From NCBI GenBank assembly GCA_037952775.1, contig JBANAY010000004.1, positions 6,634,001 through 6,698,000 of the forward strand: DNA of 64,000 nt. Reading direction: 5' to 3'. Position 1 is the stretch's first letter. The number at the start of each line of letters is the position of its first letter. The DNA is from Clonostachys chloroleuca (taxonomy: Eukaryota > Ascomycota > Sordariomycetes > Hypocreales > Bionectriaceae). The notes beneath the pieces were generated by a model. It was given only the letters and a program-made list of their open reading frames with translations, was not told the DNA's origin and made no database searches. This document shows positions 23,593 to 35,829 of this stretch, in pieces. The position numbers were made by a program, and so were the translations under genes.

Positions 23593-25132
23593 TAGCAAGA
23601 GACAGTGTGTTGATTGAGCGCCTAAGATCATTCCCTTTACCAGCCCTTGACCTGCATCGTCCCATATTCTATCCTTCCCTCCTTAGTGAACCAGTCAACG
23701 CCCCCTCGATGTCTGAACCAACCTTTTCTCCCTCGTGGTCTGCTGACCAAAGCGACGAGGCGAACTGTAAACTTGCTAGCGAGTTCTTTCCAACATGGAT
23801 GACCAACCCGAACAGATCGCGGCCAAAACATGCCGCAGATAGGGCAGATATCCATGGATAGTGGATCCCAGTGTGCGTCGACGGAGCTGACAGTAGTCGA
23901 AGGCCCCGAATTCAGGACCAGTCATTTGAGGCAAGAAGGCGCACACATAAACTTTGAACACCAAGACTGACCAAGTTCTGGGCGAGCATACCCAAAGTTG
24001 GTCAAATGTCGCCTTAGACTGTTGACCCCTAATCTTGGTCCCAGGGTACGTGGCATTGTTAGTCGGCGACTCATCGTCAAAAGGCATTGTGGAGGCCAGC
24101 TAACAAAGCCATTATGAAACTGAGCATCAAGTAAAGCATTTACACTCTCTATTGTTGGTGTCAATCGAATGTCAAGAGTTACAGCTAATCAGCGCTCTGC
24201 CTGGAAAGTTTTAACCCAACCAGGAACCGCGCCTTGTCCGTAAGATATAAAAGAGGGGTAGTTGTACGCCAGTTAGCACTCGATGGGATAGTCTATCAAT
24301 AAGAAAACTACAAAACCTCGTTATCATTCATCTCTTAATTAGTGATCTCGAGTGTTTTATATTAGCAGCTCTGCTCTGCATTCGTAACAAACCGTGCCGG
24401 CCACCAAACTGGAGGTCGACGGTTAACTTGGCTACCAAAGTCCTCGTATACTGGAGCTAGGTCTCAAGGAACGTTGATGTAATGCTTTCTGTACTGAGTT
24501 GGGTGTACCGAGAGGCCTGGTAACATGAACAAAAGGGCTGTAATCAGCCCTTGATATATCCATATAAGTTGATACATGCCTTGGGTTATTGTCAGAGATA
24601 TAGTAGTGTTAACATATGATCTGCATAATGCATAGCCTCGTCTCCTTCAGAGTGTAAACGAAAATTCGCAACCTTCATCTAGTGCCCACTAGCTACGTTA
24701 ACACTATTTCAAAGCGCAATTTCCCAGCTATCGAATGGCGTACAACACTCAATTAGTGAAGTCATTCTTGTGTAATGATGATCCCAAGTGTGTGCTGAGC
24801 TGAAATGTTAATGCTGACTAAGTGGCTCATTTTCCCTGTTTTTCAGCGCATTACGGTTGTCATTATGGTATTTTTTTATTTTTAGGTTTAAACCAGGCTA
24901 CCCCGACCAGCGGATGGCGGCAACTTGTCTGTGTTTTGTTTGGTGGTGTGTAAGCCGAGACTCAAAACCAATTCCGTTTGTCACCCTGGATACTTTACTT
25001 GGTAACCTCAACTCCCATCCACTACACCATAAGGGCCATCCTAGCAATCATCGACAGAGTGATGCCTTAACAGTGATCCGCAGCGTGCTTCTCTTGCTCA
25101 ATTCCCATTGACAGCCGATTACCCTCGTAACG
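23593..25132. other. Spacer with possible decayed gene
   Basis: A frame from 23589 to 23861 continues in the next frame to about 23970 (segments MSEPTFSPSWSADQSDEAN and STELTVVEGPEFRTSHLRQ). This may be a frameshifted, unrecognised gene fragment. Near 24243-24252 a GATATAAAAG box precedes sequence with no long ORF. From 24.4 to 25.1 kb I see no supportable feature; it includes the promoter region of the gene at 25133. Confidence 0.3.
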
Positions 25133-26450
25133 ATGCCAGAAGCCCAGGACCACTTCACTAGCCGTCATTATGAGGCTGAACACAGCACCGGCCCGCTCAA
25201 GTCTCTGAATCCAACTAAGCGATATCTAGTCGCCGACAAGAAGCTAATCGCTGGGCCTGACACAGGGAAAATTCAACCGCCAGCGCGACCTCGTGCTCAG
25301 CGCCCCGGAGTTGCCTATGTCTGGAGAAGCCGAGATAATAGGAAAGGACGGCATGCGCTGGCCGTCAGTGTTGATCCTAGAAAACATGATGTAACTGAAG
25401 GCCCAAGGCCATCGAATACCTGGAACCAGACTCTACGTGGGGTTTCGAAGATGCTTCTGAGATACCCAGTCTGGGATGTGTCTTACGATGTCGCGGTCGT
25501 CTTCACTATAGGTATTCATCACCTACCGGCACATGATGATTGCTAATAAAGGAACAGGGTCGATCATTTGGGTTATTAATGGATTCTTCTCCTGGCTGCC
25601 CGTCCAAGATCCCTCGACAGAGTTCTCTGACTGGGCTGGCGGACTGACAGCATTCATCGGAGCTACTGTCTTCGAGTTTGGTTCAGTGCTACTTATGTTC
25701 GAGGCCGTCAACGAGAACCGCTCAGACTGTTTTGGATGGGCAGTGGAAGAAACTGTAGATGGTATTCTCCATCTCAATCTTGCACACAACTGCAGGCATT
25801 CACATGCCCAAAAGCGGACATTTGTCAAAGGAACCTCGTCAAACCTAGTTAAAATCGAAGAAAGACATGTGGAATCATCTGATAGTAATCGGATGTGGTC
25901 TTGGTGGCCGACGTGGTACGAACTGAGAACGCACTACTTCTATGAGATAGGTTTTCTGGCCTGCTCCTCGCAGACGTTCGGCGCCACAGTCTTCTGGATA
26001 TCAGGTTTCACAGCACTACCGCCTATACTTAACAGCCTCTCTACGCCGGCTGAGAACGGGGCCTATTGGCTGCCCCAAGTCCTCGGAGGCACGGGTTTCA
26101 TCGTCTCGAGCACGCTCTTCATGCTTGAAGTCCAGTCTTGCTGGTACATCCCCGCGCCAGGGGTTCTCGGATGGCATATTGGACTATGGAACTTGATAGG
26201 GGCTATAGGATTCACGCTGTGCGGCGCGCTGGGCTTTGGTACCACACAGCCGGGTGTCGAGTATGCGCTTATGCTGTCGACGTTCATAGGTTCTTGGGCA
26301 TTTCTTGTAAGTTTAGCGGTGCTTCGTGGGAGGCATGGGACTGACTCGAGCTTGCAGATTGGGAGTGCGATACAATGGTTCGAGAGCCTTAACAAGTATC
26401 CTGTCTGGGTAGATGAAAAGGTTGGGCGCCTGGAGCGGCAAACAGGCTGA
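25133..26450 (+). CDS. Conserved-looking fungal integral membrane protein, six TM segments
   Basis: Exons 25133-25511 and 25558-26450 are separated by a 46-nt intron (GTATTC donor, TGCTAAT branch site, AACAG acceptor) that interrupts a glycine codon, giving 423 residues. The first 115 residues are hydrophilic and basic, presumably cytosolic. Six hydrophobic segments follow: around VAVVFTIGSIIWVINGFF, GLTAFIGATVFEFGSVLLM, ACSSQTFGATVFWISGF, VLGGTGFIVSSTLFML, IGLWNLIGAIGFTLCGALGF and LMLSTFIGSWAFLVSLAVL. A soluble stretch between TM2 and TM3 holds a Trp-rich MWSWWPTWYELR motif. I do not recognise a named family or any transporter signature, so the function is unknown; the overall architecture resembles uncharacterised fungal multi-pass proteins. 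The intron lies inside the first TM segment. No stops or RIP damage. The ATG at 25133 is the first in frame. Confidence 0.75.
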
Positions 26451-26487
26451 GTCCGATAAGCTTGCGCTCGAGTCCGGCGGCTAATAC

Positions 26488-26805
26488 ATGCCGCCTAGAT
26501 GCCTAAATTGTAAGCAATCCCATTATGCTTATCTTGACAGCGATGCAGGTGGGGTTAGGCACAGATGGTTCCAGAAGGCGGCCGAGTACTCTGCTCTTGT
26601 GTCGCTTGGCATTCCAGTCATTATCATCACCTTCGTACTTCTCCTATTTGCAATCTTATTTATAGACAATACTTTTGCAACAGTTTCTTATTGGAGAAGA
26701 AGGTTTAGGGTTATGATGTACCGAGGAACAAACTTTTACAGCGGACATCAGAGTTGTTCTTTGGTTAGGGTTTCAGATATAATAGCCCTCAAGAATATAA
26801 AGTAG
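26488..26805 (+). CDS. Hypothetical 105-aa single-TM protein
   Basis: An ATG-initiated frame 37 bp after the membrane gene, same strand. It has one clear hydrophobic segment (SLGIPVIIITFVLLLFAILFI, written here as residues 39-59 approximately) between a short N-terminal part with a CxxC (CLNC) and a basic stretch SYWRRRFRVM, which would place the C-terminus in the cytosol. I do not recognise it. It could be a 3'-UTR artefact of the upstream gene or a decayed fragment. Short spacing favours the former. Confidence 0.25.
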   Translation: MPPRCLNCKQSHYAYLDSDAGGVRHRWFQKAAEYSALVSLGIPVIIITFVLLLFAILFIDNTFATVSYWRRRFRVMMYRGTNFYSGHQSCSLVRVSDIIALKNIK

Positions 26806-27200
26806 CATATAGGTAATAATCTACTAAGTTTAGGTAGGTTCGTATTTTCAGATTACACCTACTGTATACGTTGAGCATTCTTTGTTTGTATATAGCGTCT
26901 GCATAATGAAGTGTTAATGTCTATTGGCCTATAGATACTGTATACCTAAAGAGAATTGTCTTTAAAAATACAAGCCAGCTACAACGGCAGAAACTTTCAT
27001 TGAAGCAGAAAAGAGTACTTATCCGAGACTATCCAATCCTTCTAGCTTCTCTGAGAGCCGGTGTCTATTGATCGAGGTTTATAAAAGGCTTCGCTTAACA
27101 CGAGTCAAATGAGCCTATAGAATATTGAGTATCGTGGTCGTGACATCTCTGCGTATAGTACAGAACCTTAGTAGTAATCAAGGTAGAACTTTGTTTCTTA
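26806..27200. other. Spacer, nothing recognised
   Basis: Balanced to mildly AT-rich sequence between the membrane-protein locus and the ankyrin relic, without a supportable feature. Confidence 0.4.
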
Positions 27201-27563
27201 TTATCCTTGCCTATCAGTTACGGCTAGGGTAACTATTACACCGTGCTTTTGACTAACTGGGGAGCAAATAGACACGATGATGGTTTTCCTACAGAGCATA
27301 CCAACATAAAAAGTGACCTTCGTATCGATGAGGCGGTTGGAGTTGTCTCGAGGATATACGTTAACTTGACCTGATTTCAACACCAGCTTCACAATAGACT
27401 CTTGCTCGCAGGAGGCTGCGCAGGACAGTGATATGCAGCCGGAGTCGTCACACGCATTTCTCCCTTGATTTGTATCCACTAGGGTGTCCTTTCTCCATAG
27501 TAACGATTTAATGCCATTTTGCCCCAATAGCAGGATGCATAATGAGCATAACCAGCCTCCCAA
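27201..27563 (-). pseudogene. Relic ankyrin-repeat fragment
   Basis: Within this minus-strand frame the segment from KDTLVDT through CISLSCAASCEQESIVKLVL to NVYPRDNSNRLIDTK keeps the spacing of an ankyrin repeat: a beta-hairpin NxxG-x-TPL equivalent (degraded to GCISL), then helix 1 (SCAASC), then ESIVKLVLKSG for helix 2, then VNVYPRDNSNR leading into the next repeat. One repeat and the edges of two others are visible. No complete start or partner domain is present, and the flanks are unrelated. It is probably a scrap of an ankyrin or NLR gene, which is notable because a NACHT-ankyrin gene lies 11 kb away. Confidence 0.45.
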
Positions 27564-27763
27564 TTGAGGGTGTCTTTTATACTGAGGTATTAGGGTTGGG
27601 TTTGTCTATTATTATACAGTATAATCAGTCCCTACTATCTATTATATATATAATCCAGGCCCTACTATTATATATATAATTAAGTCCTACTCTTACTAAA
27701 TATCCGAGTCCTTCTATAAAATCAGTTTATATTAATTATAGTTCTTATCCTCTTCCTCCCTAG

Positions 27764-27765
<2 letters not shown>

Positions 27766-27819
<54 letters not shown>
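27766..27819. repeat. (TTA)18 microsatellite
   Basis: Eighteen perfect TTA units (54 bp) at the start of the TA-rich block. Such arrays are usually length-polymorphic between strains. Confidence 0.95.
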
Positions 27820-27820
<1 letters not shown>

Positions 27821-28811
27821 TAGCTTTACTATCTCTATAATAATAAGAATAATATTTATTATAGAAACTAAGCTATTAGCAGACTATTATCTTAGTATTA
27901 GTATTACCTCCTATTATACTATCTATAGCTATCTAAACCCCTAGGACCCTTATATCTCTAGAAAAATCTTATATAGTACTATTACTATAAGAAAAGAGTA
28001 TTAGAATAGACTAGATAATATATATATATAATATCTTATAGATATTTAAAAGGTTAGAAAGCTTATCTATAATAGTAAGTACTATAGTATAGAACTTATT
28101 CTCTTTCCTAATACTATTAGATAAATAGATCTTATTATAGTATATAAAGAGGCTCCTAGAGATAAAGATATAAATTCTGTTGAAATTACAGTGGACTACA
28201 AGGTGTATTAGGCCTTGAGACCGCTATAACTAGCAGCAGCAGAAGTTTTTAGCTTCTAACTTATAGTGAATACTCCTCTATAACTTAGTCAAATTTTATA
28301 CTAGAAAGTCGGTTTATAGTATATTTTATAGTATAAAAGGATCTTATTTTAGTAAGAGGAACCGGAAAAATATACTAATTTCTCTTATAGGTCTACCGAC
28401 TAAAAACTACTCTAAAACCCGCTATAGCAGCTTCCCGGGCTACTTTTGATTTCTATAAAATTTATTACTATAGGAAATCTAAAAAATTAACTTATAACTA
28501 CTAAACTATAAGATAGATATATATAACCTTTTTAAGACCTACTTTTATCTGAAAGAGCTAGTTAAGCTGATCAGTTGAGTATAGATATTAGATATCTTAT
28601 CTTTAAAGCTGAGGGAGATATCTAAGATCTAAGGTCTAGTCTAGGGTAGGTTAGTTATAGGGTAGCTTAGGTATAGGTTAAGCTACTAGAAGTTACTCAG
28701 ATTTTTCCTGAATTTTCTAGACCTTTATTTAGGCTAATATAGCCTAATAACCTATAAATAACGCTGCTGACGCTCCTAGCCCTAAAGAGGAACTGGAGCC
28801 CGCTAAGCCGT
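27820..28811. other. RIPped AT-rich sequence
   Basis: TA-dinucleotide-rich, stop-filled sequence with a somewhat GC-richer patch at 28.18-28.45 kb. It looks like an old repeat, but no LTR, TIR or coding motif could be recognised. Confidence 0.4.
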
Positions 28812-29072
28812 AGTGGTCATAGCGGCCTGTAGCTACTGACCTACAGTGGCTGTAACCGCTATTAGCTAGTGATCGTAATCGCTATCGGATAGTGGTCTCA
28901 ATCGCTATTGGCCAGCTGTTACAGGGGATAGCGATCGCTAACCGTTAGTGGCTGCGATCGCTAACAGTTAGTGGCTACGATCGCTAACAGTTAGTGGTTG
29001 CGACCGCTAGAGGTTAGTGGTTGCAACCGCTAACTTATAGCGATACGGTCACTAACTTATAGTGGCTATAGT
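28812..29072. repeat. 23-bp minisatellite with palindromic core
   Basis: About ten diverged units of roughly 23 bp with consensus AGTGG-YYRYRAYCGCTA-acagtt. The core of each unit is a near-perfect palindrome, for example AGCGATCGCT or GGTTGCAACC, so every unit can fold back on itself. Several consecutive units are exactly 23 bp; one is interrupted near 28915-28935. The array is GC-richer than its surroundings and sits about 230 bp before the LTR of the gypsy element. Confidence 0.8.
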
Positions 29073-29299
29073 CTCTCAATTCAACAAATTCTAAGGATAA
29101 AGATATCTACTATTACTATTAGTAATTACTAGATATAGATCTTTTTAGTTAAAATACTTTTAGGAAGATTAAGCTTCTTACTAAAATACTTAGTTATTCT
29201 TATTAAAAGTATTAATTCTATATTAGTATCTATTCTATTTTTAATTAGAAAATCTTTAATATCTCTATTTAATATTATTATAATTAGGCTTAACTAATA

Positions 29300-29710
29300 A
29301 TCCTATTTATAGATTATTATAAATAAAGTATATACCTACTATATTATATAATATATCCTACCTTTTCTACTAATAAGAGATAGATTACTCTGGATTATTA
29401 GTAAGTCTGAATAATCCTCAGTTAAACTTACTCTGGATTACTAGTAAGCTATTATAAGCCCCTAGTATATATATATATTTATTTTACTAGATAGAATACT
29501 TTTTCAGATAGTTATTAATATAGTTATAACCTTATTATAATATTATCTATATATCTATTATTACTAGCTCTATAATACTTATATATTAATAGTAATCTGT
29601 ATTATACAGCCTAAGATAATCTGATTATACTATTCAGAATAATATTCTAATTAGTTTAACCCCTGATTTACTCTAGACCCTATTTAGTATAAATTAATCT
29701 AACTATTATA
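29300..29710 (+). repeat. Left LTR of gypsy element (approximate)
   Basis: Shares long colinear blocks with the right-end copy at 35.6-35.83 kb and with copies at 58.29, 63.08 and 63.57-63.96 kb. The CACA end is mutated to TATA. The start is placed by comparison with the 63.6-kb copy, where similarity begins at TTATAAATAAAGTATA. Confidence 0.6.
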
Positions 29711-29849
29711 TATTAATAACTCTTATTCAGCTAATTACCTTATTTTAGCTGCTATATAATAATAAAGAAAGATATTATAACTACTCTAGGAACCCCTGTT
29801 TAGTAGAATAATACTCCTAAGGAACTAACTGCTCAGTAGATAATTAAAT

Positions 29850-32800
29850 AACTTATACTATATATTAAAGATCTTAAAAAGAGATATTAGAAAGATTAAG
29901 GAGAAATTATTTATCTAATATTACTAGAACCTTTCTCTAGAGATACTTAAGAATTAGATATATTTAAAATCTAATTTTAAACTTACTTTAAATTCTTTCT
30001 AATAAAGCTTAAAGAAGATAAAAATAAGATTAGATTTATAGGAATATATCTTACTAGTACTATAAGATAATAGTTCTAGATATTTCTTTATAACTAGTAT
30101 AATAATAAAGCTAAACTAGAAGATAGAGATTAAATAATAGTTAATATCCTTATAGGCTATAATAACTTTATTATTATATTTATAGAAGTTTTTAGAAAGA
30201 TTAATTATAAATAATAAGCTATTAAGGAACTTAAAGATCTATAATAGATTAAAGTTATCTCAGGCTATATTACTAAGTTTAGGGAGATTATATTCTATCT
30301 AGACTAGAATAATAGCCCTCTTAAAGCTATATTCTATAATAGACTTAAGGATAAAGTTAAGAACTAACTCTTTAAGATAGATAAGCTAGATAATTTAATT
30401 AAATATATAGCTATAGTAGTATAAATTAATAACTATATCTATAAATAAAAACTATAAAGGGAAAAAGAATATAGTAGTTAGAACTATATTAAAACTAATA
30501 AATCTAACTATAGAGTATAATAAGCTCTACTATTATTTATAATATCTGGGATATATTTAGAGCCTATAGAGCTAGGAGCTATAGAGAAATATAAATACTA
30601 TAACTACAATAAGGTTAGATATATTTTACTCTAATATCTAAAGCTAAAAAAACAGAAGAATTAGAAACCTACTAAGGAAGATAAGAGATAGTTAGAAGTA
30701 GTTAAGAAAACTAATAAAAAGATTAAGATCCTGGGTATAATATAGAGAACTACTCTATAAGGAATACCTAATAATCTTATACTTCCTAGATTCAGTCTAA
30801 CCCTAGTATCTATTTATATTTAAGTTCTGGATAAGAATAAGAAATAGGAGTATAATCTTATAAAAGATAATTAGAAAAGAATTAAAAATTTTTTTAAAAA
30901 GCTTAAGGAAAAGTATAAAAACTAAGAAAGAGATACCTATAAATATAGACTAATAACTAAGTATAAAATAGTATTCTGCTATAAAAATAACTTTATTTTA
31001 TACTTAATCTATAATAAGGAATATTATTAGAAAGTAAAAGAATAGATAACTATAGAATATAATAAGGTATATACCTATTACTAACTAGTAATCTGGAAAT
31101 AAAACTCTAATAATAATAACTAGCTAGTAGTTTATAGAAAATAGCTAGTAGATATTATTAAGAACCTAAAAAGCTTATAAATACTAGGATATTAGAAGAA
31201 TATCTTAAAAGAAGATTATTTTAAGGAATTATAGATTATATATTATAATTATAGATATTTATTATACTAGCAGAAAAAGATTAATTTTAATACTTTTCTA
31301 TATATAGCTAGTATTATACTACTGAGGTATATAGTAGTATAAACTTAATAATTTATAATTAAATAATTATTAGTTAGATTATATACTATATTAGAGGAAG
31401 ACTTAGAAGAATACCCCTATAAGTATAATATAGAGGAATAATATATTAAATTATATTAAGACCCTGAATATAAAATCTACTAGAACTTTAAAATTAAACT
31501 CTAGTATAAATAAAAGGAAAATAAGATATATACTGCTTATAAATATAGTAGTTATATTAAATAATACTATAACTAGAACTATATAAACTATCTATAATAG
31601 AGCTATAGTATAGTAAAAACTAGAGAACCCTAGGAGTAATAGAGATAGGAAGCTTACTTAATATCCTTATAAATATTAAGATTAAGAGGAATTAGCTTAT
31701 AGTTCTTATTAACTATAGAGTAAAGGAAATTATATTTTACTAATAGTAATTAACTAACTCTACTTACTATAGAAAAGGAAGGAAGAAACTTATATAGTTA
31801 TAAATATTAAAAGCTTAAAATTTAAGTATAATAATAGAATTATTAACTCTAAAACTAATTATTTTATAATTAAAATCTAAGGAAAGAAATTTAATATTAT
31901 CTATAACCTAGTATTACTAGGAACTTATAATATAATACTAGGGTTACTATAGCTATAAAATATAAACTTACTAATAGATTAGTTTACTAGCTATATAGAG
32001 TAGAGGGATACTTTTATAAACTTATATTAGGATTAATAAGAATTAAAATTTTATTAGATATTAGGAGAATAAGATAACTCTCTAATAACTAGAAGTACTA
32101 CTATAAAAAACTAAAATAATAACTTATAATAATAAGTAGATATAGTAGTTATAGTCTTAATAGTATTATAATCTAGTATAATAAGAAACTTATCTTAATA
32201 AGAATTAAAATAAGTAATATAAATCTTAGGAAGAATATAGAAATAAGAATAGCTCTTAGATATATTTCTAGTACTAATTAACTAGGAATAACTAATAAAG
32301 GAATAATAATAAAAATATAAAGTTAAATATAGTTAATAATAAAAAGAAATAGAAAAGCTATCTATAGAACTATTTAAGATTAGAATTAAAGAATAAAGCT
32401 AAATAAATAATAATAGAAAGCCTAATAGAATAAAGAAAATAATATATAGTATAAGTATTAGTAAAAGAAATATCTAAGATAGGAAAAATAGCTTAAGAAT
32501 ATTCTATAGGAATATAACTATTTTAAAAAGATACTATTTATAGAAGAACTTAAAATAGAGCTATTAGAATATAGCTAGTAGAATTATAAAATCTCTATTA
32601 TTAAAGAAGAGAAACTAGATTTCTATAAACTATATAACCTTATAAAACCTTAGTTATAGATACTCTATAAATATATTAATAATATATTAGTAAAAAACTA
32701 TATATATTTATTAACTTTATCTATAGAATACCTTATAATATTTATACTAAAGAAGAATAATAAACTCTATTTAGTTATTAATTATAGATAGCTAAATAAG

Positions 32801-35290
32801 ATTATATATAAAGATAGGATATTCTTACTACTAATTACTAAACTTAGAAACTAACTATAGAGTAAATAGTAGTTTATAGTATTAGACTTAAAGGGAGCTT
32901 ATAACTTAATATAAATTAAGAAAGAAAATAAATAGAAAATAGTATTTAGAATAAAGTTTAGCTTTTATAAGTATCTTATTATACCCTTCAGATTAATAAA
33001 TATACTTATAATATTCTAATAAATAATTAATTAAGTACTCTAGGAGTATTTTAATATCTTTATAGTTATTTATCTAGATAATATACTAATATTTTCTAAT
33101 AATCTGGAAACCTATAAGGAATATATCTATAAGATCTTAGAAAAATTAAAGAAAATAAAGCTCCTTATAAAACTAGAGAAAAGCTTTTTCTATATATAAG
33201 AAATTAACTTCTTAGAATATACTATTTAACTAAATAAAATATAAATAGAATAAGATAAAATTACTATAGTTAAAAACTAGAAAGAACTAAAAACTATTAA
33301 GAAAGTATAAACTTTCCTTAGATTTACTAATTACTATTAATAATTTATTAAGAACTATAGAAAAATTACTATATCTTTATATAATATTATAAAAAAGAAA
33401 ATTAAATTTTAATAGAATAATAAATAGTATAAAGTATTTTATAAAATTAAGAAATATATACTTTTAGAACCTATACTATAGATATTTAATTCTATAAGGA
33501 AAGTAGAACTTAAAACTAATACTTTAGATTTTATAATTAGTATATAAATTAGCTAAAAAGATAATAAAGGGAAGCTATACCCTATAGCCTTCTACTTAAA
33601 GAAGCTGTATAATATAGAACTTAATTACTCTATCTATAATAAGGAATTTATAGCTATTATATATATATTTAAAGAATTTAAATACTACTATCTAAGGATA
33701 TAATATAAGGTTAAGATATATATAGATTATAAGAATATTTAATATTTTACTATAACTTAATAACTTAATAGGAGATAAATATACTATACTAAGTATTTAT
33801 TAAAATTTAATTATAAAATTATATATTAAAAAGAATTAGAAAACAGAAGAGCTAATACTTTTAGCTAGAAATCTAAATATAAATAAGCAGTTCCTAGAAT
33901 AAATAGATAATTATTTACTATAAATAATAAGGGATATTTAGTATAAAAGACTTTAGATACTATACTAAAAGAAATAGTATATATAAAAGTCTAAATAGAT
34001 ATTATACTAGATATAAAGATAATATAGTAAGATATAAGAATAGTACTTATTAAAGAAATCTATAAATACCTGCTCTTAGAATACTAAGGAGTTAAGAAAA
34101 TATTTAATAGGATAAGATAATACTATAATTACCCTAATCTATAAAAAGATATATAAACTATAGTTTTAGAATATAATACTTATATATAAATTAAGTCTAT
34201 AAGATATAAGCTCTATAGAGAACTTAAACTAGTTCTAGTATTAGAATAACTATAGTAATTAATATTCTTTAATTATATTATTAAGTTATTATTATTAATA
34301 GAATCTATAATAAAAGTATTATATAATAGTATTCTAGTTATTATTAATAGATTTATAAAATATAGATATTTTATTCTATATAAGGAAATAAGTTCTACAG
34401 GAGATCTTATATACTAATTCCTATAATATATAGTTAGTTACTATAGATTATCTAAAGAAATAATCTTAGATAGAGAAATAATATTTACCTCTAAATTTTA
34501 GTAATTACTTATAGTATAAATAGATACTAAATATAAGCTTTTAATAGTTTATTATTCTTAGAGTAATAAATAAATAGAATATTTAAACTAAATATTAGAA
34601 TAATACTTATAAGCTTATATTAATTATAAATAAGATAATTAGATATAATTATTATCTATAGTACAGATTATATATAATAGTTCAGTATAAGAATTAATCT
34701 AGTTTATATCTATATATATAAACTATAGTTATAAATTAGAATTTTAAAACTAATAAGTACTTAATAGACTAGATATATCTACTATTATACTTATAAAAGA
34801 AATATTATATTCTCTATATATAGAAATAAAAATAGAATTAGAATTTATCTAAAAAAGAATAAAGAAATACTATAATAGAATAAGATTAAAGAGATTAATC
34901 TTAAAGAAGGAAGATAAAGTCTATCTACTTTAAAAAAATATTATAATAATATAACTAAGTAATAAATTAGATTATAAAAAACTTAGATTATTTAAAATTA
35001 AAAATAAAAAATCAGATATTAACTATAAACTATTACTACTAGATATAATATATATCTATCTAGTTTTTTATATCTTATTACTTAAAAAAGTACTAGAAAA
35101 TACCCTAGATTAAAACTATCTAATTAAGATCTATAAAGAAGAATATAAACTAGAAAAAATACTAAAGAAAAAAGTTAGAAATAGATAAATATTCTATTTT
35201 ATTAAATAGAGAGGGTATACTAATAATAATAATATCTAGGAACTTACTAAATATTTAAAGAACTATTAGAAGTTTATCTAATAGTTCTAC
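29850..35290 (+). pseudogene. gag-pol polyprotein relic
   Basis: Plus-strand coding relic of the chromovirus. Reverse transcriptase is the best preserved part: VLDLKGAYNLI at about 32.88 kb and the YxDD box at 33071-33082, now YLDN. Integrase keeps a DREIIFTSKF segment and a later NK-IEYLN segment in place of the catalytic E region. Stop codons are almost all TAG or TAA at positions where CAG, CAA, CGA or TGG would be expected. It cannot encode a protein. Confidence 0.7.
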
Positions 35291-35598
35291 TAATAATATT
35301 AGGGAAGAAGAAAGAATTAGAAAAATTAGGAAGAATTAAAATCTAATTAATAATTCCTATAGTACTAAGGAACTATACTGTACTAATAGCTTATTACTTC
35401 TCTAAGATTATCTCCTTCTAAGTATAAATACTATTCTATTTATCTAAATTATATACTCTATAATAAAATAAATATTAGGATTTCTTCTGAGCTACCTAAT
35501 ATTAATAATAAAAATAGAAAACCTTTACTAAAGCCTTTTAAAGAACTAATTTAGATAAAACTAATTTATTTTCTAAATATTACTCTTTAGTAACTAAA

Positions 35599-35829
35599 TA
35601 TTTTACTAAATAGAATACTTTTTTAAATAGTTATTAATATAGTTATAATCTTACTATAATATTATCTATATATCTATTATTACTAGCTCTATAATACTTA
35701 TATATTAATAGTAACCTGTATTATATAGCCTAAGATAACCTGATCGTGCTACTTAGAATAATACTCTGATTAGTTTAACCCCTGATCTACCCTAGACCCT
35801 GTCCAGTATAAGTCAACCCAACCATCACA
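35599..35829 (+). repeat. Right LTR of gypsy element, 5'-truncated
   Basis: Matches the last 230 bp of the left LTR, including a block absent from the 63.7-kb copy, so the two ends belong to the same subfamily. The last 100 bp keep more C and G than the left copy. Confidence 0.65.

Larger units (their letters stand above)
29300..35829 (+). mobile_element. RIP-destroyed Ty3/gypsy chromovirus
   Basis: About 6.5 kb with related LTR segments at both ends (about 29300-29710 and 35599-35829, ending AACTATTATA and AACCATCACA) and a plus-strand gag-pol order between them. In spite of dozens of stops, the order can be followed: a gag-like region from about 29.85 kb, a mutated zinc knuckle near 30.59 kb (YYNYNKVRYI, two Cys codons turned to Tyr), reverse transcriptase near 32.6-33.2 kb (VLDLKGAYNLI and YLDNILIF, second catalytic Asp turned to Asn), RNase H near 33.5-33.8 kb, integrase near 34.0-34.9 kb, and a chromodomain-like end near 35.15-35.28 kb. 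This order is that of fungal chromoviruses. All damage I see is the C-to-T/G-to-A type. The 5' limit of the left LTR is approximate. Confidence 0.8.

Noticed and set aside
28812..29072. CRISPR-like array
   Set aside because: The units are contiguous 23-bp repeats with no unique spacers, in a eukaryotic genome.
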